A DNA stretch of 64,000 nt from Linnemannia schmuckeri (taxonomy: Eukaryota > Mortierellomycota > Mortierellomycetes > Mortierellales > Mortierellaceae). Made by a program: the position numbers and the translations under genes. The notes below the pieces were generated by a model. It was given only the letters and a program-made list of their open reading frames with translations, did not search any database and was not told the DNA's origin. This document shows, piece by piece, positions 49,143 through 59,494 of this stretch. Position 1 is the stretch's first letter; each line of letters opens with the position of its first letter. The stretch spans positions 62,001 to 126,000 of the forward strand of contig JANATG010000013.1 in assembly GCA_029449235.1 (NCBI GenBank), in the 5' to 3' direction.

Positions 49143-49682
49143 TCAACTTAAGTGGTTGAGTGGACGTGCGATATTGTTGGCATCAATCAGTCGGTTCAGT
49201 TCAGGTCCTTTTTGTGCAACCAATAGTATGAAAACTTTATTCATCAGCGCAACGCCGTATCTTCTATGTTTACAAAAAATGTTAGTCTTGGCACAATTTG
49301 AATTTCTGTATCGTGGAACCAGAAACATGCAATTAAAATTAAAATCTGGCAGACTTACATATCTCCCAAGTCTAATGGGAGTGACTGGAGTTACCGCTTC
49401 ACAGTAATTCATTGACGTATTGGTTTTTGTTTTCTGAGCAAACAATCTTAAGATAATCGACCGGGGTCGACTTAGAGCTTGTGGACTCCATGTGTTGGTG
49501 GTGTCTATGAATGAAAAATGGAAGCGATCAGGGATGAGGAGTAAGCTTTCTTAAATGTAGACGCGCGAATGAGCTCACACACTTTTTTAGAGGAAGGATA
49601 GATGAGAGGCAGAAATATGCTTACCAGTTGACACCACCAGCCACACATAGGTGATCCCGCCTGGCTCTTGTTGTAGGGTAAG
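49143..49682 (-). other. Candidate spliced coding region, unrecognised
   Basis: On minus, exon 49625-49682 (acceptor TTTTAG, donor GTAAGC) encodes LTLQQEPGGITYVWLVVST. It joins in phase to 49143-49504, open for 120 codons and ending NIARPLNHLS. Composition is less biased than in neighbouring ORFs. No first exon with a start codon was found, and internal splice-like signals (GTAAGT at about 49372) allow other models. I do not recognise the product. Confidence 0.3.
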
Positions 49683-50362
49683 CTAAAAGTTGAAAAGGCG
49701 GAAGTAGAAGAAATGGAGGTTGGAGGGCCGTTGTTGTTGGCTTTGGTATAGAGTAGCAGAGAAAGAGTATTACGCCAAGTAAAATGGATAAAAGGGAACA
49801 ACTTTGGTGGCGAAAAGTGTAAACGAGAGAGAAAAAAAAGCAAGGAGGGATACGGAGAATAAATGGATGGAAGCAGACTTGATGGCAAAGGAAACAAGAG
49901 GAGGATGGGGAGAAAGTTGTTTAATGTGCTGGGAGAGATGAGAGTGGCGTGGGGAAGAGTCTACTGTACTTACCTCGAAATGTATCTGGTTGAGGAGTAA
50001 GGAGAAAGAAAGGAAAAAGAAAAAGAAAACAACAGAAAAGCGAAGCAAGGAAAAGGTTCTTTCCATCATCAGGCGCCAAGGATACGTATGCTAGACTTTG
50101 ATGCATTGATCCGTCAAGAGATCACCGTAAATCACCTTGCCTGTCGACACCAATGGCCAACAAAGTCCAGTCGTAGGTTGAAAATCAGATTGATAGATAC
50201 CCATCTCACTAATGCTCGTGTGACATGATGGAAGTCATAGGACGCAAAGTCTAAACGATAAAGACGGAAAGCGAAGGCGTCTGCAAGCCCTTCTTCACTC
50301 TTTGTCTCCTGCTCTTCTCACTCCCTACATGATCAGCCTTCTGCCTCCACTATCTTTTCGCC

Positions 50363-53300
50363 ATGTCGACACCAGACGTAACTTTAGTCGCCTATTAAAG
50401 TAGTGGATGGCACTGCAATGCTCTGCGCTATTTTTTATGATTGTGTTTTTGTGCATTGTTACTATTAGACAAATCGAGACCGAAAACTTTTCACTTTGAG
50501 GCTGGACCCTCAGCTGCTGCTGGACCTCCCACCTATACCTACTCAGACGGCCTATGAAGTCGAGTTTGCCTGGAGAGCGGAGCGTGTGGTCGAACTCACT
50601 AATCAGCAACCAATCGCCCATGAGCATGGATGGGATGCGAGGCACTTCTTAGATGAATTTGGAGGTTTGGTGGTGTACTCCTCCTCACTGACGACGGTTC
50701 CGAAGCCTCAAATCGACCTCCACTATCCACCCCCACCACTGTCAACGTTGTCAGAGTTTCTCTGCAGGAGTATTCTTGAGACAGGATTTTTAACCGAGCA
50801 ACCGTCCCCGTACCACTTTGCTTTGGAGATGGAGTATCTTGAGCACTTCAAAATTGCCATACCTGCCAAGTCCGTACAAATCCTACGGTCGCTATCAAAG
50901 GAGCTCAATATCGCCATCTATGTCTTTAGCAGCAGGATGTCAACACTTGTCTACAAGCCCAGCAACCCACGCGTCACGATTGAGATCTTTCACTTCCAGG
51001 ACGAGCAGGAGCGCACTGGTCAATTTAACCCACTTGTCTGCACTAGAAGATCGCCCAAGGACCCCTTCAGTCTGCCTCTTCTGGCACCGTGTCGTGTGAC
51101 AGGATTGCAGCTACCTACGGCGGCTCTCAAGAACAAGGATAAGATGACGCTGCCCAAGACAATTGCCAAGCCTATACCAAGTTTGAACGGAGCTCTCTGC
51201 AGAGAAGTCCTCATGCACACGTAGTATGCCATTCAATTCCGAGTAAAATAATGACCTTCTCCATGTACTAATGTGTAACCCTCCATCCATCTCGTCTATC
51301 TATCTATCCATTCAGTGCTGCATACATTCAGGGACGCATCGATGCCGACTTCAAAAAGAGCATCGACGGGAGGGAGAACTTCGGAAAAAGAACCAAAGCC
51401 ACCGTTCTCGTGGCCAACAAGAAGAGTCTATGGAAGAAACTGGATGTCTGCCAACGGCTTCCTTCGAACATCCTTGTGGATACCGTATGGTGAATCGAGA
51501 CCAAACTCGGACTGGCCCGCTTCTCCTTCGAACCCAACCACCTCAAGTCCTACTGGGATAAGGATTACAAGGTCATGGAAGGCGTGAAAGGCACCGAAGA
51601 TATGGAAGGCACCGAAGGTACTCCTGCTCAGGAGAGGTACGCAATCTGGCGAGAAATCTTTGAGCAAGGATTCGACACCTTTTGGACCAAAGAAAGCAGG
51701 GTAGAGGAGCAACAGACTTGAGAGAGGACAACAGTAGTGCGGCCTGCAATACTGACGACCTTGGTGACGATGAGACTAGCGACCCCGAGAACGATGGAGC
51801 TGATGATCCTGACGATAGTGACAGCGATGATACCGGTGCTGCTATTGAGGATCCAGGAAAGTACACCCGGTTTGCATCTTTCACAACAACCCTCACCAAG
51901 ATTATCCATCCAGAACTGGAAAACTGAGAGGGCGATATACGAACACTTATAGAAGATGCTCAGTGTGGTCATTCGGACATGTTTAACGACATGTACCATA
52001 TGGCGTTTCAAATCTTGCTGGTGGATGTTTGTTTATCGTCATTACTTTTCGGTGATGAGCTGTATATTACGATTCAAGCTAACGTAACTCGATTAGATAT
52101 AACTAGATTGTCGAGGGTCTACCACCGCCTGAGGGACACATCCAAACAAAAAGCGCCTTTGATATCCGCTGTCTGGTGCCACCGCCCTTTGAGTTTCGAA
52201 ACAAGACTGTCAACACCGTCCTCAACGTCCATGCGCCGTCGGCGGAAGTACTTGATGCTGTGCTTGGGACATTGGGTCGCAAGGACTGTCGTGCAAACGA
52301 CACCAAGGGATTGCCGTCAATGGGTCACCTTCAAATATTCATACACTAGGCTTTTAGGCCCAAATCGGGATAAAGATCGCAATCCCACCTCCAAGAGTGA
52401 CCACCCGCTGTGGGACGCCATTATTGAACGCATCAGAGACTCAGCTACTTTGAGTGTGTCTCCCTCGGATACCATTACCCAGCCCCTCAACCTCGACGAG
52501 TCCATCAACCTCGTTCAACCTATCAACCCCAATCAATCCATCAACCCTAGCTTTCCCACCAACCCCTCTATCCACCAGCGCGCGGACCAAACCTCAGGAC
52601 CCAATAAAGACGCAGTTGATCGCGAATTCTACAAACCATCCCGACTGCAACGCTCGCTTTGTGACACCAAACAGTACTACCTTCAAGATGTCGCTGTTGC
52701 CGTTTCGAACATATGGTAGCGGAGCGCCTACGACAGGTTGTTGGAGTATCTTGTTTGCTATGCCGTGAGGATTCGAGCTGTACCAGATCATGAGGAGAAG
52801 GTTTAATATTTTCGATGTATTTTCCTATATAGCCATGAAAACAAGGGTCGATGTTGATCTGGGAGAAGTAGCTTTTTTGGAGCCCTTTCTTGTCGATGTT
52901 TTTTCAAGAGCAGTATCCAAGCTAGACGGCTGATGCTGGAGTTGTCACGTACACCATCTACCGAAAAACGGATCCGAGCCTTTCTCCTATCTCGATGTCG
53001 TCTGCCCACGAGTTCGACCACAAGTGGTCCCCTTGTAGATGATTGGATCTGCTAGGACATGCGTTGGATCTTCGTTGGGCGGTCATTTCCGTATGGGGAG
53101 GGGGGTAGTGGCTTCGACAAGAACATCAACGCTACACAACAGTTGGATACACGTACGAGATGAATACATCCAAGACTTGTGTGTTGTGCTTCAAGACTGT
53201 CCAGATGGCTAAGGTCAGGCGACCTGTGGAAGGAGGAGGGTGGAAGACAGTCTCAACTAACGGAGCGACGATGTGTGTCAACCCCCATTGTATTGGACGA

Positions 53301-53624
53301 CTGTACTCTTATACCATCCGACCGCGGGATACTCAAGCTGCAACGGCTATTGCGATATCAGGAGCGTCAATTATCCTGTCGCCCACGTCGCAATCCCTCG
53401 GACCATTCTCCAGGATGAGACGACCGTTGGCAGTCACCAACTTGATGTCACAAGCACGCGGCGTTCAGAACGACATGGACATCGACCATACAGTAGAGAC
53501 GGAGGAGGGAGAGATGGAGATGGCGCTAGTGGTCGAGGGTCATGTTGAGCAGGGACTAGGCGCGGGGTCGGAGCATGAGCATGCGCAGGTCATGGACAGC
53601 CAGGGCCTTAACATGGAGGAGTAG
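50363..53624 (+). pseudogene. Decayed Fanzor/TnpB-type (Cas12f-like TNB domain) gene
   Basis: Exons 50363-50377, 50469-51220 and from 51316 join in frame and start MSTPDTNRDRKLFTLRLDPQ. The frame is then broken by a TGA at 51491, another at 51719 and a shift, a TGA at 51925, and a further shift near 52105 and later stops. The end (53138-53624) keeps a recognisable TnpB/Fanzor zinc ribbon with RuvC-III: YEMNTSKTC-x2-C, MCVNPHC, then RPRDTQAATAIAISG, followed by an acidic tail. In that family this domain follows RuvC-I and -II of an RNA-guided DNA nuclease carried by transposons. I could not find a clear RuvC-I (DPG-like) motif, so an internal deletion or strong divergence is likely. Assignment of the 5' part to the same gene rests on strand, adjacency and shared decay. 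No terminal repeats were seen. Confidence 0.65.
53138..53624 (+). pseudogene. C-terminal TNB/zinc-ribbon + RuvC-III segment
   Basis: Last open part of the relic, with its own Met at 53160. Four Cys (TSKTC, LC, MC, HC) make a plausible zinc ribbon, and the RD dipeptide followed by QAATAIA fits the last RuvC catalytic Asp of TnpB/Fanzor. The 60 residues after it are Glu/Met/Val-rich and probably disordered. It could be expressed as a short protein, but without RuvC-I and II it should not cut DNA. Confidence 0.7.
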
Positions 53625-56565
53625 ATGTTTGGATTCGTTCATGCATTTCGCACACGCACCAACTTGACAATGTCAAAAAATAAAATCTCTTTGATACGGT
53701 ACTACTAATCGCAGTTGCTTATGCTGAGGAGATGGGGGGATTCAGCAGTGGAGGTATCATTTCGAATAAAAATAAAGCGTTGTGTACGAAGTAATTACCA
53801 GAGTCACTCTATGAGTTGATCTTGTGCAGCAAGCTTGAAGCAAACACCTCTAGCTAAACGATCATGCACTTTCGCCTGTCTCGTCGGGTTGATATCTCTC
53901 TGCAAGTAATCTATGCAACTTACTCGGCATCCAAGGCGGAATTTAAAAGATGGTGGTTCTTGACTTTGTCTTTTTATTTCGAGACTAACTTTTAATTTTT
54001 TGTTTTTATTTTTCCCACAACTGGATGTCGATGAATGGGATTGGGATTTTGAAGCGACAGACAGCACGAGTTACCGACAGACAGCTGGCAAGAGCAAGCG
54101 AACAGAGAAAAAGAGGAAGAGGAAGAAGGGCAAAAGGCCCAGCGAGGCGAGGCGAGGCGTCTCTGCTCATGTTGTTGTTAGTTTAGACAATTCTTTTTTT
54201 GTTATTCTTACCTTGCCTTCTGCTTTGGCTTGCTTGTGGTGCTTGTTTGTTGTGCGCACTACCTCGCTCATGTATCGAATGCGTTAGTTGGTTGTCTATT
54301 CAATGGGTGAGGAAGGCTTAATTGGGACTGGACCGGTGGTTTGTTGAGAGGAACGAGTGTAGGAAATGAGAATGACGAAGGGAAGGAAAGTGACAAGTAG
54401 ACCCTTCATTCATCTGACCCTGTCCATTCTCTCTCTCGACTCTTCATACTGATACAACCATTATCCCAGATTTGCCTCACTCATATTCCGAGTCATTCAT
54501 TTCTTTTATTCATATATGTTTCTAGTCCATGGCTCACTCTTGATAACCTGCATTGAGGTACCTAAACCGATTCGCTTTTTCACATCATTTCGGCTCGTTC
54601 GTACTGCTAATACTTTTATTATGCTTTCACTATGCTCATTTTTTTTCTCTCAATTTCTTTCACTTTCTCTCAGTAGCTCCCCAACTCTTCGACGTCGTTT
54701 TCTTACTCGCTGCCAAAAGTTGAGTTTTCTCTCTTGAAAAAGGTACAACAAATATAAAGAACTAATAATGGTTCGATGAGGAGCGAGTGAGAGAGAGAAC
54801 TAGAGATGAGGGTAGGCGAGTGACTGGGTGAATAGAGAAGGAAAGAAGGGGAAATGAAAAACCATAAAATAAAACAAAATAAAAAAAGAGTCCACACGGT
54901 GATGTCCATAGAATTACAAGAAGTGGAGAAGAAACAAAAACGTTAAAGTAGCCAAGGTTGGGGTCTAGCCTATGCCAGCAAGTTGGGTAGTGTCCAAGCC
55001 CAGAGGACTGGAGAACGAATGAGGATGTCAAAATAATAATAAAAAAAGCTGAAGAGGAGTGAAAGTCATGGCAAGAAAGTGTGGACGAGAGAGAGAGAGA
55101 GAGAGGGCACTGGAGTGGAGTGCAAAAAGTAATTCCATCCATGGTATGAATTGAATATAGTCCACAATTGAATTGTAACATATGATGCATTGTTTGTGAA
55201 AAATTTAACTGAGAAAGCAAACAAGAATGAATTGACCAAGACTCTATTCAATAACGCGTGTTTGTCTGTTATGCCCCTTTTTCTTGCTTCTTATTGTTCT
55301 TCATCTTTCTGATGTTATTACAGACCCATACCCACACCCCTACCCTTGCCATTACAGCTGTGGCCTTTTTTTCTTGTTCTTAACCAGTTGACCCTGCAAA
55401 CGCTTTTGGTAATATATGCTTGATCCTCGTTCTCCTCTGTTTTCCTCTTTTTGGTCAGTTTACCTCGTCAACCTGTTTTATTACTAAACAAGAGCAAGAC
55501 GGTACTCTATTTCTATTCATTCATATTTTCTCATGGAGTCGAGTGGGTGAAGAAGACCAGAGAGAAAGGTCAGGCCAATGGTCAAATGGCTATTCGTTCC
55601 TGTTGTTTGAGTGTAGATAGTGCGACAGTGCACCATGTTGTTTGTAGACTGAGCGCATTTTTTTTTCTTCGCCCAGGCCATGCCATTCTAACTGAGTAAA
55701 TTCAAGGAAGAGAAGGAAAAAAAACCTTGAGGGATCAAAAGAAGGATTAAAGAAAGAAGGAATGAGGATGAAGGACCGTTATGTTTCTGGAAGCAATTGT
55801 CAAGTGTCAATCCATTCCTCGGACAAAGGGGGAGAAGGAAAGGGTAGAGAAAGAAGGTAAGCAAGCAAACCCAGGCTATTATGAATGGATGAGTGGGTGG
55901 AGGGAACACTGAGCCAGGCGTAGAGTTGAGTTAAGTTGAGTTGAGTTGTAAGTTTAAGTAAGTGTAAGAGAGTGAGCAAAAGGCAGCAAAGGCAAAGCAA
56001 AGCAAAGCCAAGCCAAGGCACATACGTATCCTATCCCCGTGAGTGAGTGAGTTGAATAGTCCAGTATTATATGTTCTATTCAATTCAATAGAATTGCATT
56101 CAAGACATTTTGTGACCCCTTCCTTTTTCTCCCCCCCCCCCCCCTTCGTACCCCTACCCTGCTCTGCCTACCCCTACCGCTCTATTCCCCATATGTCCGA
56201 CATAAATAAAACGGATTCCCTCGCATTTTTCTTTTTTTTTTTTTTTTTTTTTTTTTTTCCCCTTTCTCGTTATTTGTTTTTCCTCTTTCCTTTTTTTTTT
56301 ATACTTCTTTGACCATTCACTCCCTACCTTCTACCTCTTCGTTGCTTCTTTCTTTACCTCTTCTTCTTCTTCTTCTTCTTCTTCTTCTTCTTCTTCTTCT
56401 TCTTCTCCTTCTTCTTCTACCCCGCCTTTTGCTTCTTTCTTCCCCCTCCCCACTCTTTCTCTTCTTTCTCTCTCACCTTCTCCAACTTCCATCCCTAGCG
56501 TCTTTTCCCCCTCTTCCCCCTTCCTTACCCCTTTTTCTCCCCTTCTCAACTCACTCAAAAAAATA
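53625..56565. promoter_or_regulatory. Intergenic region and long leader of the GATA factor
   Basis: About 2.9 kb without a gene I can support. The right end (about 56110-56565) is almost pure pyrimidine on plus: a C run (56131-56144), a T run (56232-56258), a CTT microsatellite (about 56359-56405) and CT-rich sequence up to the start codon. This is a probable promoter/5' leader. Confidence 0.55.
56359..56405 (+). repeat. (CTT)n microsatellite in the GATA-factor leader
   Basis: About fifteen uninterrupted CTT/TTC units roughly 160 bases upstream of the GATA-factor start codon, embedded in a longer pyrimidine tract. Confidence 0.85.
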
Positions 56566-59049
56566 ATGCTGAACGAGTACTCCGCCACAACCGTCGTTCC
56601 CACTATTCCTGGTGCAACAACAACCGCAACGATTTCTTCCTCCTCTGTGGGGTCAACTACCATCCTCGAAATGCCCTTCCTCTCCGACGACTACTGCTTC
56701 TCTTCTAATACCTCTTCAACCAACAAGCACTCCTCTTCCTCGGCACCACTTTCTACCTCCACCTCTACTCCTACTCCTACGACTACCTCCTCGTATTCAC
56801 TGTTCAGCACTGCCGAACACGAAGTCCTCACTCCTACTACACCCGTGACCATCATCACATCGAACCCTTACATGCCCGCTTGTACTCCCTCACCCCTCAC
56901 CCCTCACCATACCAATAGCAACAACAACAACAACAACAGCAACATCTTCACAAACAATAACAACAACAACAACAACAACAACAACAACGGTATGATTACG
57001 GCCAACCATTCGATGCCCCTGCTGCTGGACAACAGAGACATCTTTGCAAACCTCAACTCTATCCAACCCGCCTCCGACTGGCTTTCCCTCTCCCTCGCTA
57101 ACAACATCTCCCTCCCTCTCTCTCATACCAACAACACCGGTAACAACGCCTTCCTTTCTTATTCTACATCCCTCTACAACAACAACCACTCTACTTCGAA
57201 CACAAGCACACACAACACAAGTGGCAACAACACCGTGGGAGCAGGTGCAGCAGGTTCTGCATTGTCGTCGCGTCTTCCCTTCGTCCCCACGGTTTCGTCC
57301 TCGTCGTCTCCTTCTAATGGTTTCGCGCAGTTTCAAGAGTATCGGATACATCAGCAGGACCCTGATGTCTTCTCTGCCTGGCCTTCCTCCCCAGCCTCTT
57401 ACCTCACTGCTGCGACTCAAGCCTTGACGGGCAACGCGCATTCTATCCTAACCAACCTCCCTCAGCCCTCTATCCAACAGCAGTTCCCGTTACAACAACA
57501 GCAGCAGCAGCAACAGATCCAGCGCCCTTCTTTCCAGCAGCAACACGTGTCCTCCACGACAGCAACTTCGTCGTCGGTCCTCAAGCCAAAGTCCCTTTTC
57601 CTCAACTCCTCCCAATACCAACAGCAGCAACAGTCCAGTGTGGGTGCAGGAATGATCTCCCCACCCGAGACCCCTTCATCGACGCCGTCGCCCGTCAGTC
57701 TTGGCCATCACGACCTTATTACTTCTTCGTCGTCTTCTCCACAACCCGGCCCCCAAATGCCATTCGTGTCGACGCTCAGGTCACCCTTGACCCCTACCTC
57801 CCCCATGGACGAGACCCCCTCTGGTGCTGCAGTTTTGTTCTCCAACCGATCCAATTCCATGCCCACTCTTCACCCTTCCTCTCCTACTTCACCGACTCCC
57901 TTGACAGACGAGCAGCAGCAGCTACGTCGAGTCAGCGATGGCTTGCTCCACCACCACCCACACCACCCACATCACTTCAACAACCCTATCCCCCCTCACC
58001 TTCAACGCCTCACACACCCTCAAGCCGTCGGTTTCAAGTCCATCAAGGTCTCCAAGGCCCGCAAGCCCTCCAAGGCTGCTATCAAGGCCGCTGCTGGATT
58101 GGGAGTCCGTTGCATGAACTGTGGAGTCACCGTCACCCCACTCTGGCGTCGATCTGCCGATAATGAGCCACTTTGTAACGCCTGCGGTCTCTACCATAAA
58201 CTCCATGCGATGCATCGTCCAAAACACTTGCAGCAGCAGGGTCAACCCGGTACGGGGATCCGTGGTGGAGGGGCCACCTTGGGACTCAAAGATCTCAAGC
58301 AGCCCTCGGATGGTTCTCTTTATCAAGGGGAAAGATCCGGTTCTGTTAGTTCCGAGGGTAGTGCCAGCCTTGACACCTCTTCTCTATCCTCCCCCACGGA
58401 TGGTCCAATCGTTAGCTCGCCCGGATCAAGCACTACTTCTTCAGACTCCTCTTCCTCCCACCACAACGCCGCTGCTCGTTCCTCCCGTCCCATTCCCCTC
58501 CCAGCATCAGCAACATCAACAACGGGCGGCAGCAACGTACAGCCCATGTGCACAAACTGCAGGACGACACTCACCCCGCTCTGGCGAAAAGACGACGCCG
58601 GCGAAATCCTGTGCAACGCCTGTGGTCTCTACTACAAGCTGCATCACATTCATCGACCTATTTCCCTCAAACGGAACGTCATCCGCCGTCGGTCTCGGTA
58701 TGAGGGCGCCACGCCTACTACTACCGCCGCTGCGACGAGTGTGAAGACGGCCAGTCCGGTCGGTGGGCAGCAACACATGGTCCAAGGGTTGGCTCCCCAT
58801 TCACAGCATATGCTTCACCACCATCATCATCATCATCAGCACCAGCAACAGCAACAGCAACAACAGCAGCAGCAGCAGCAGTTCCAACAGTATCAGGCTC
58901 AGATGATGGCGTTCGGTCATGGTCAGGAAGTGCATATGAACATGGCTCTCCCCATGCCCCAGCACCTCGGTCTCCAGCTTCAGCCTCAGCAACAACAACA
59001 ACAGCAGCAACAAGGGTCGCCTTTTACTATGGCTGAATACGCCAACTAA
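56566..59049 (+). CDS. Two-finger GATA-type transcription factor (827 aa)
   Basis: Nuclear DNA-binding protein expected to bind GATA motifs. Single exon. Two class-IV zinc fingers are complete: finger 1 from Cys516 (CMNC..PLWRR..LCNACGLYHKLH) and finger 2 from Cys662 (CTNC..PLWRK..LCNACGLYYKLH), both C-x2-C-x17-C-x2-C, with a basic tail after finger 2 (HRPISLKRNVIRRRSR). The rest is low complexity: Ser/Thr/Pro-rich N-terminus, poly-Asn (about residues 121-145), Gln runs, a His run and a C-terminal Gln-rich stretch, typical of activation or repression regions. Two fingers recall fungal iron regulators of the SreA/Urbs1 type, but the Cys-rich segment between the fingers in those proteins is absent, so nitrogen or light/development roles are equally possible. 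No gene symbol is given. Confidence 0.92.
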   Translation: MLNEYSATTVVPTIPGATTTATISSSSVGSTTILEMPFLSDDYCFSSNTSSTNKHSSSSAPLSTSTSTPTPTTTSSYSLFSTAEHEVLTPTTPVTIITSNPYMPACTPSPLTPHHTNSNNNNNNSNIFTNNNNNNNNNNNNGMITANHSMPLLLDNRDIFANLNSIQPASDWLSLSLANNISLPLSHTNNTGNNAFLSYSTSLYNNNHSTSNTSTHNTSGNNTVGAGAAGSALSSRLPFVPTVSSSSSPSNGFAQFQEYRIHQQDPDVFSAWPSSPASYLTAATQALTGNAHSILTNLPQPSIQQQFPLQQQQQQQQIQRPSFQQQHVSSTTATSSSVLKPKSLFLNSSQYQQQQQSSVGAGMISPPETPSSTPSPVSLGHHDLITSSSSSPQPGPQMPFVSTLRSPLTPTSPMDETPSGAAVLFSNRSNSMPTLHPSSPTSPTPLTDEQQQLRRVSDGLLHHHPHHPHHFNNPIPPHLQRLTHPQAVGFKSIKVSKARKPSKAAIKAAAGLGVRCMNCGVTVTPLWRRSADNEPLCNACGLYHKLHAMHRPKHLQQQGQPGTGIRGGGATLGLKDLKQPSDGSLYQGERSGSVSSEGSASLDTSSLSSPTDGPIVSSPGSSTTSSDSSSSHHNAAARSSRPIPLPASATSTTGGSNVQPMCTNCRTTLTPLWRKDDAGEILCNACGLYYKLHHIHRPISLKRNVIRRRSRYEGATPTTTAAATSVKTASPVGGQQHMVQGLAPHSQHMLHHHHHHHQHQQQQQQQQQQQQQFQQYQAQMMAFGHGQEVHMNMALPMPQHLGLQLQPQQQQQQQQQGSPFTMAEYAN

Positions 59050-59494
59050 AACGCCTCTTCTCTCTTTTCCTTCTTCCTTTTAGCGTAGTCATTATTCTTT
59101 CCATTTGTTAGTCACTTGTCTTTGCTTTTCCTCCCCTTGCTTTTTCGCTTCTTCGCTTCGTCTTCGTTCAACAAAAATAAAAAAAGCCACTTGTACCATA
59201 ACCAAATAGTTTCCTCTTAATGTGAACGTGCTATATGCCAGTGGATTTTTTTTTATTCTTTGAAAATTCAAAGAGAGTGAATGAATATACAAGAATAGGA
59301 GTAAACGTCCTATTGTGAGGTTAGCTATGAAATTGGTGGCGCAACTCTCAAGTTCAAAAAAAGAGGAAAGAGAATACGCGAACATAAGAAAAAAAAAAGG
59401 GAGGTCCTAGAAGGAAAAGTGAGAAGAACGCGAAACTCCTTATCATCAGGAGTAGCATGCGTAGATCAGAGGGGCCAGAATCAAGGGCGGCAGC
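59050..59494. other. Convergent intergenic region
   Basis: About 445 bases between the stops of the GATA factor and the oil-body-associated protein. Only 3' UTR-like sequence. Confidence 0.5.

Larger units (their letters stand above)
34536..50362. other. 15.8-kb gene-poor tract
   Basis: No gene I can support across about 15.8 kb, against roughly one gene per 2-3 kb elsewhere. It consists of alternating CT-rich and GA-rich tracts (for example GA-rich at 39380-39530 and 40380-40620, CT-rich at 43330-43560 and 43880-44000), A runs at 35971-36003, 36668-36695, 40166-40196, 44679-44708 and 45259-45283, a G run at 46778-46790, and many short ORFs of low-complexity content. Two loci near 45.4 and 49.4 kb have consistent splice phases and are listed separately. 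Possible readings are a long regulatory region, long spliced non-coding transcripts, or genes too diverged or too fragmented to see by eye. Confidence 0.6.

Noticed and set aside
49143..49682. Idea that the candidate here is a Rec8-type kleisin N-terminus
   Set aside because: GGITYVWLVVS resembles it, but no MFY-type first exon was found and the spacing of later conserved residues is two short at two places.
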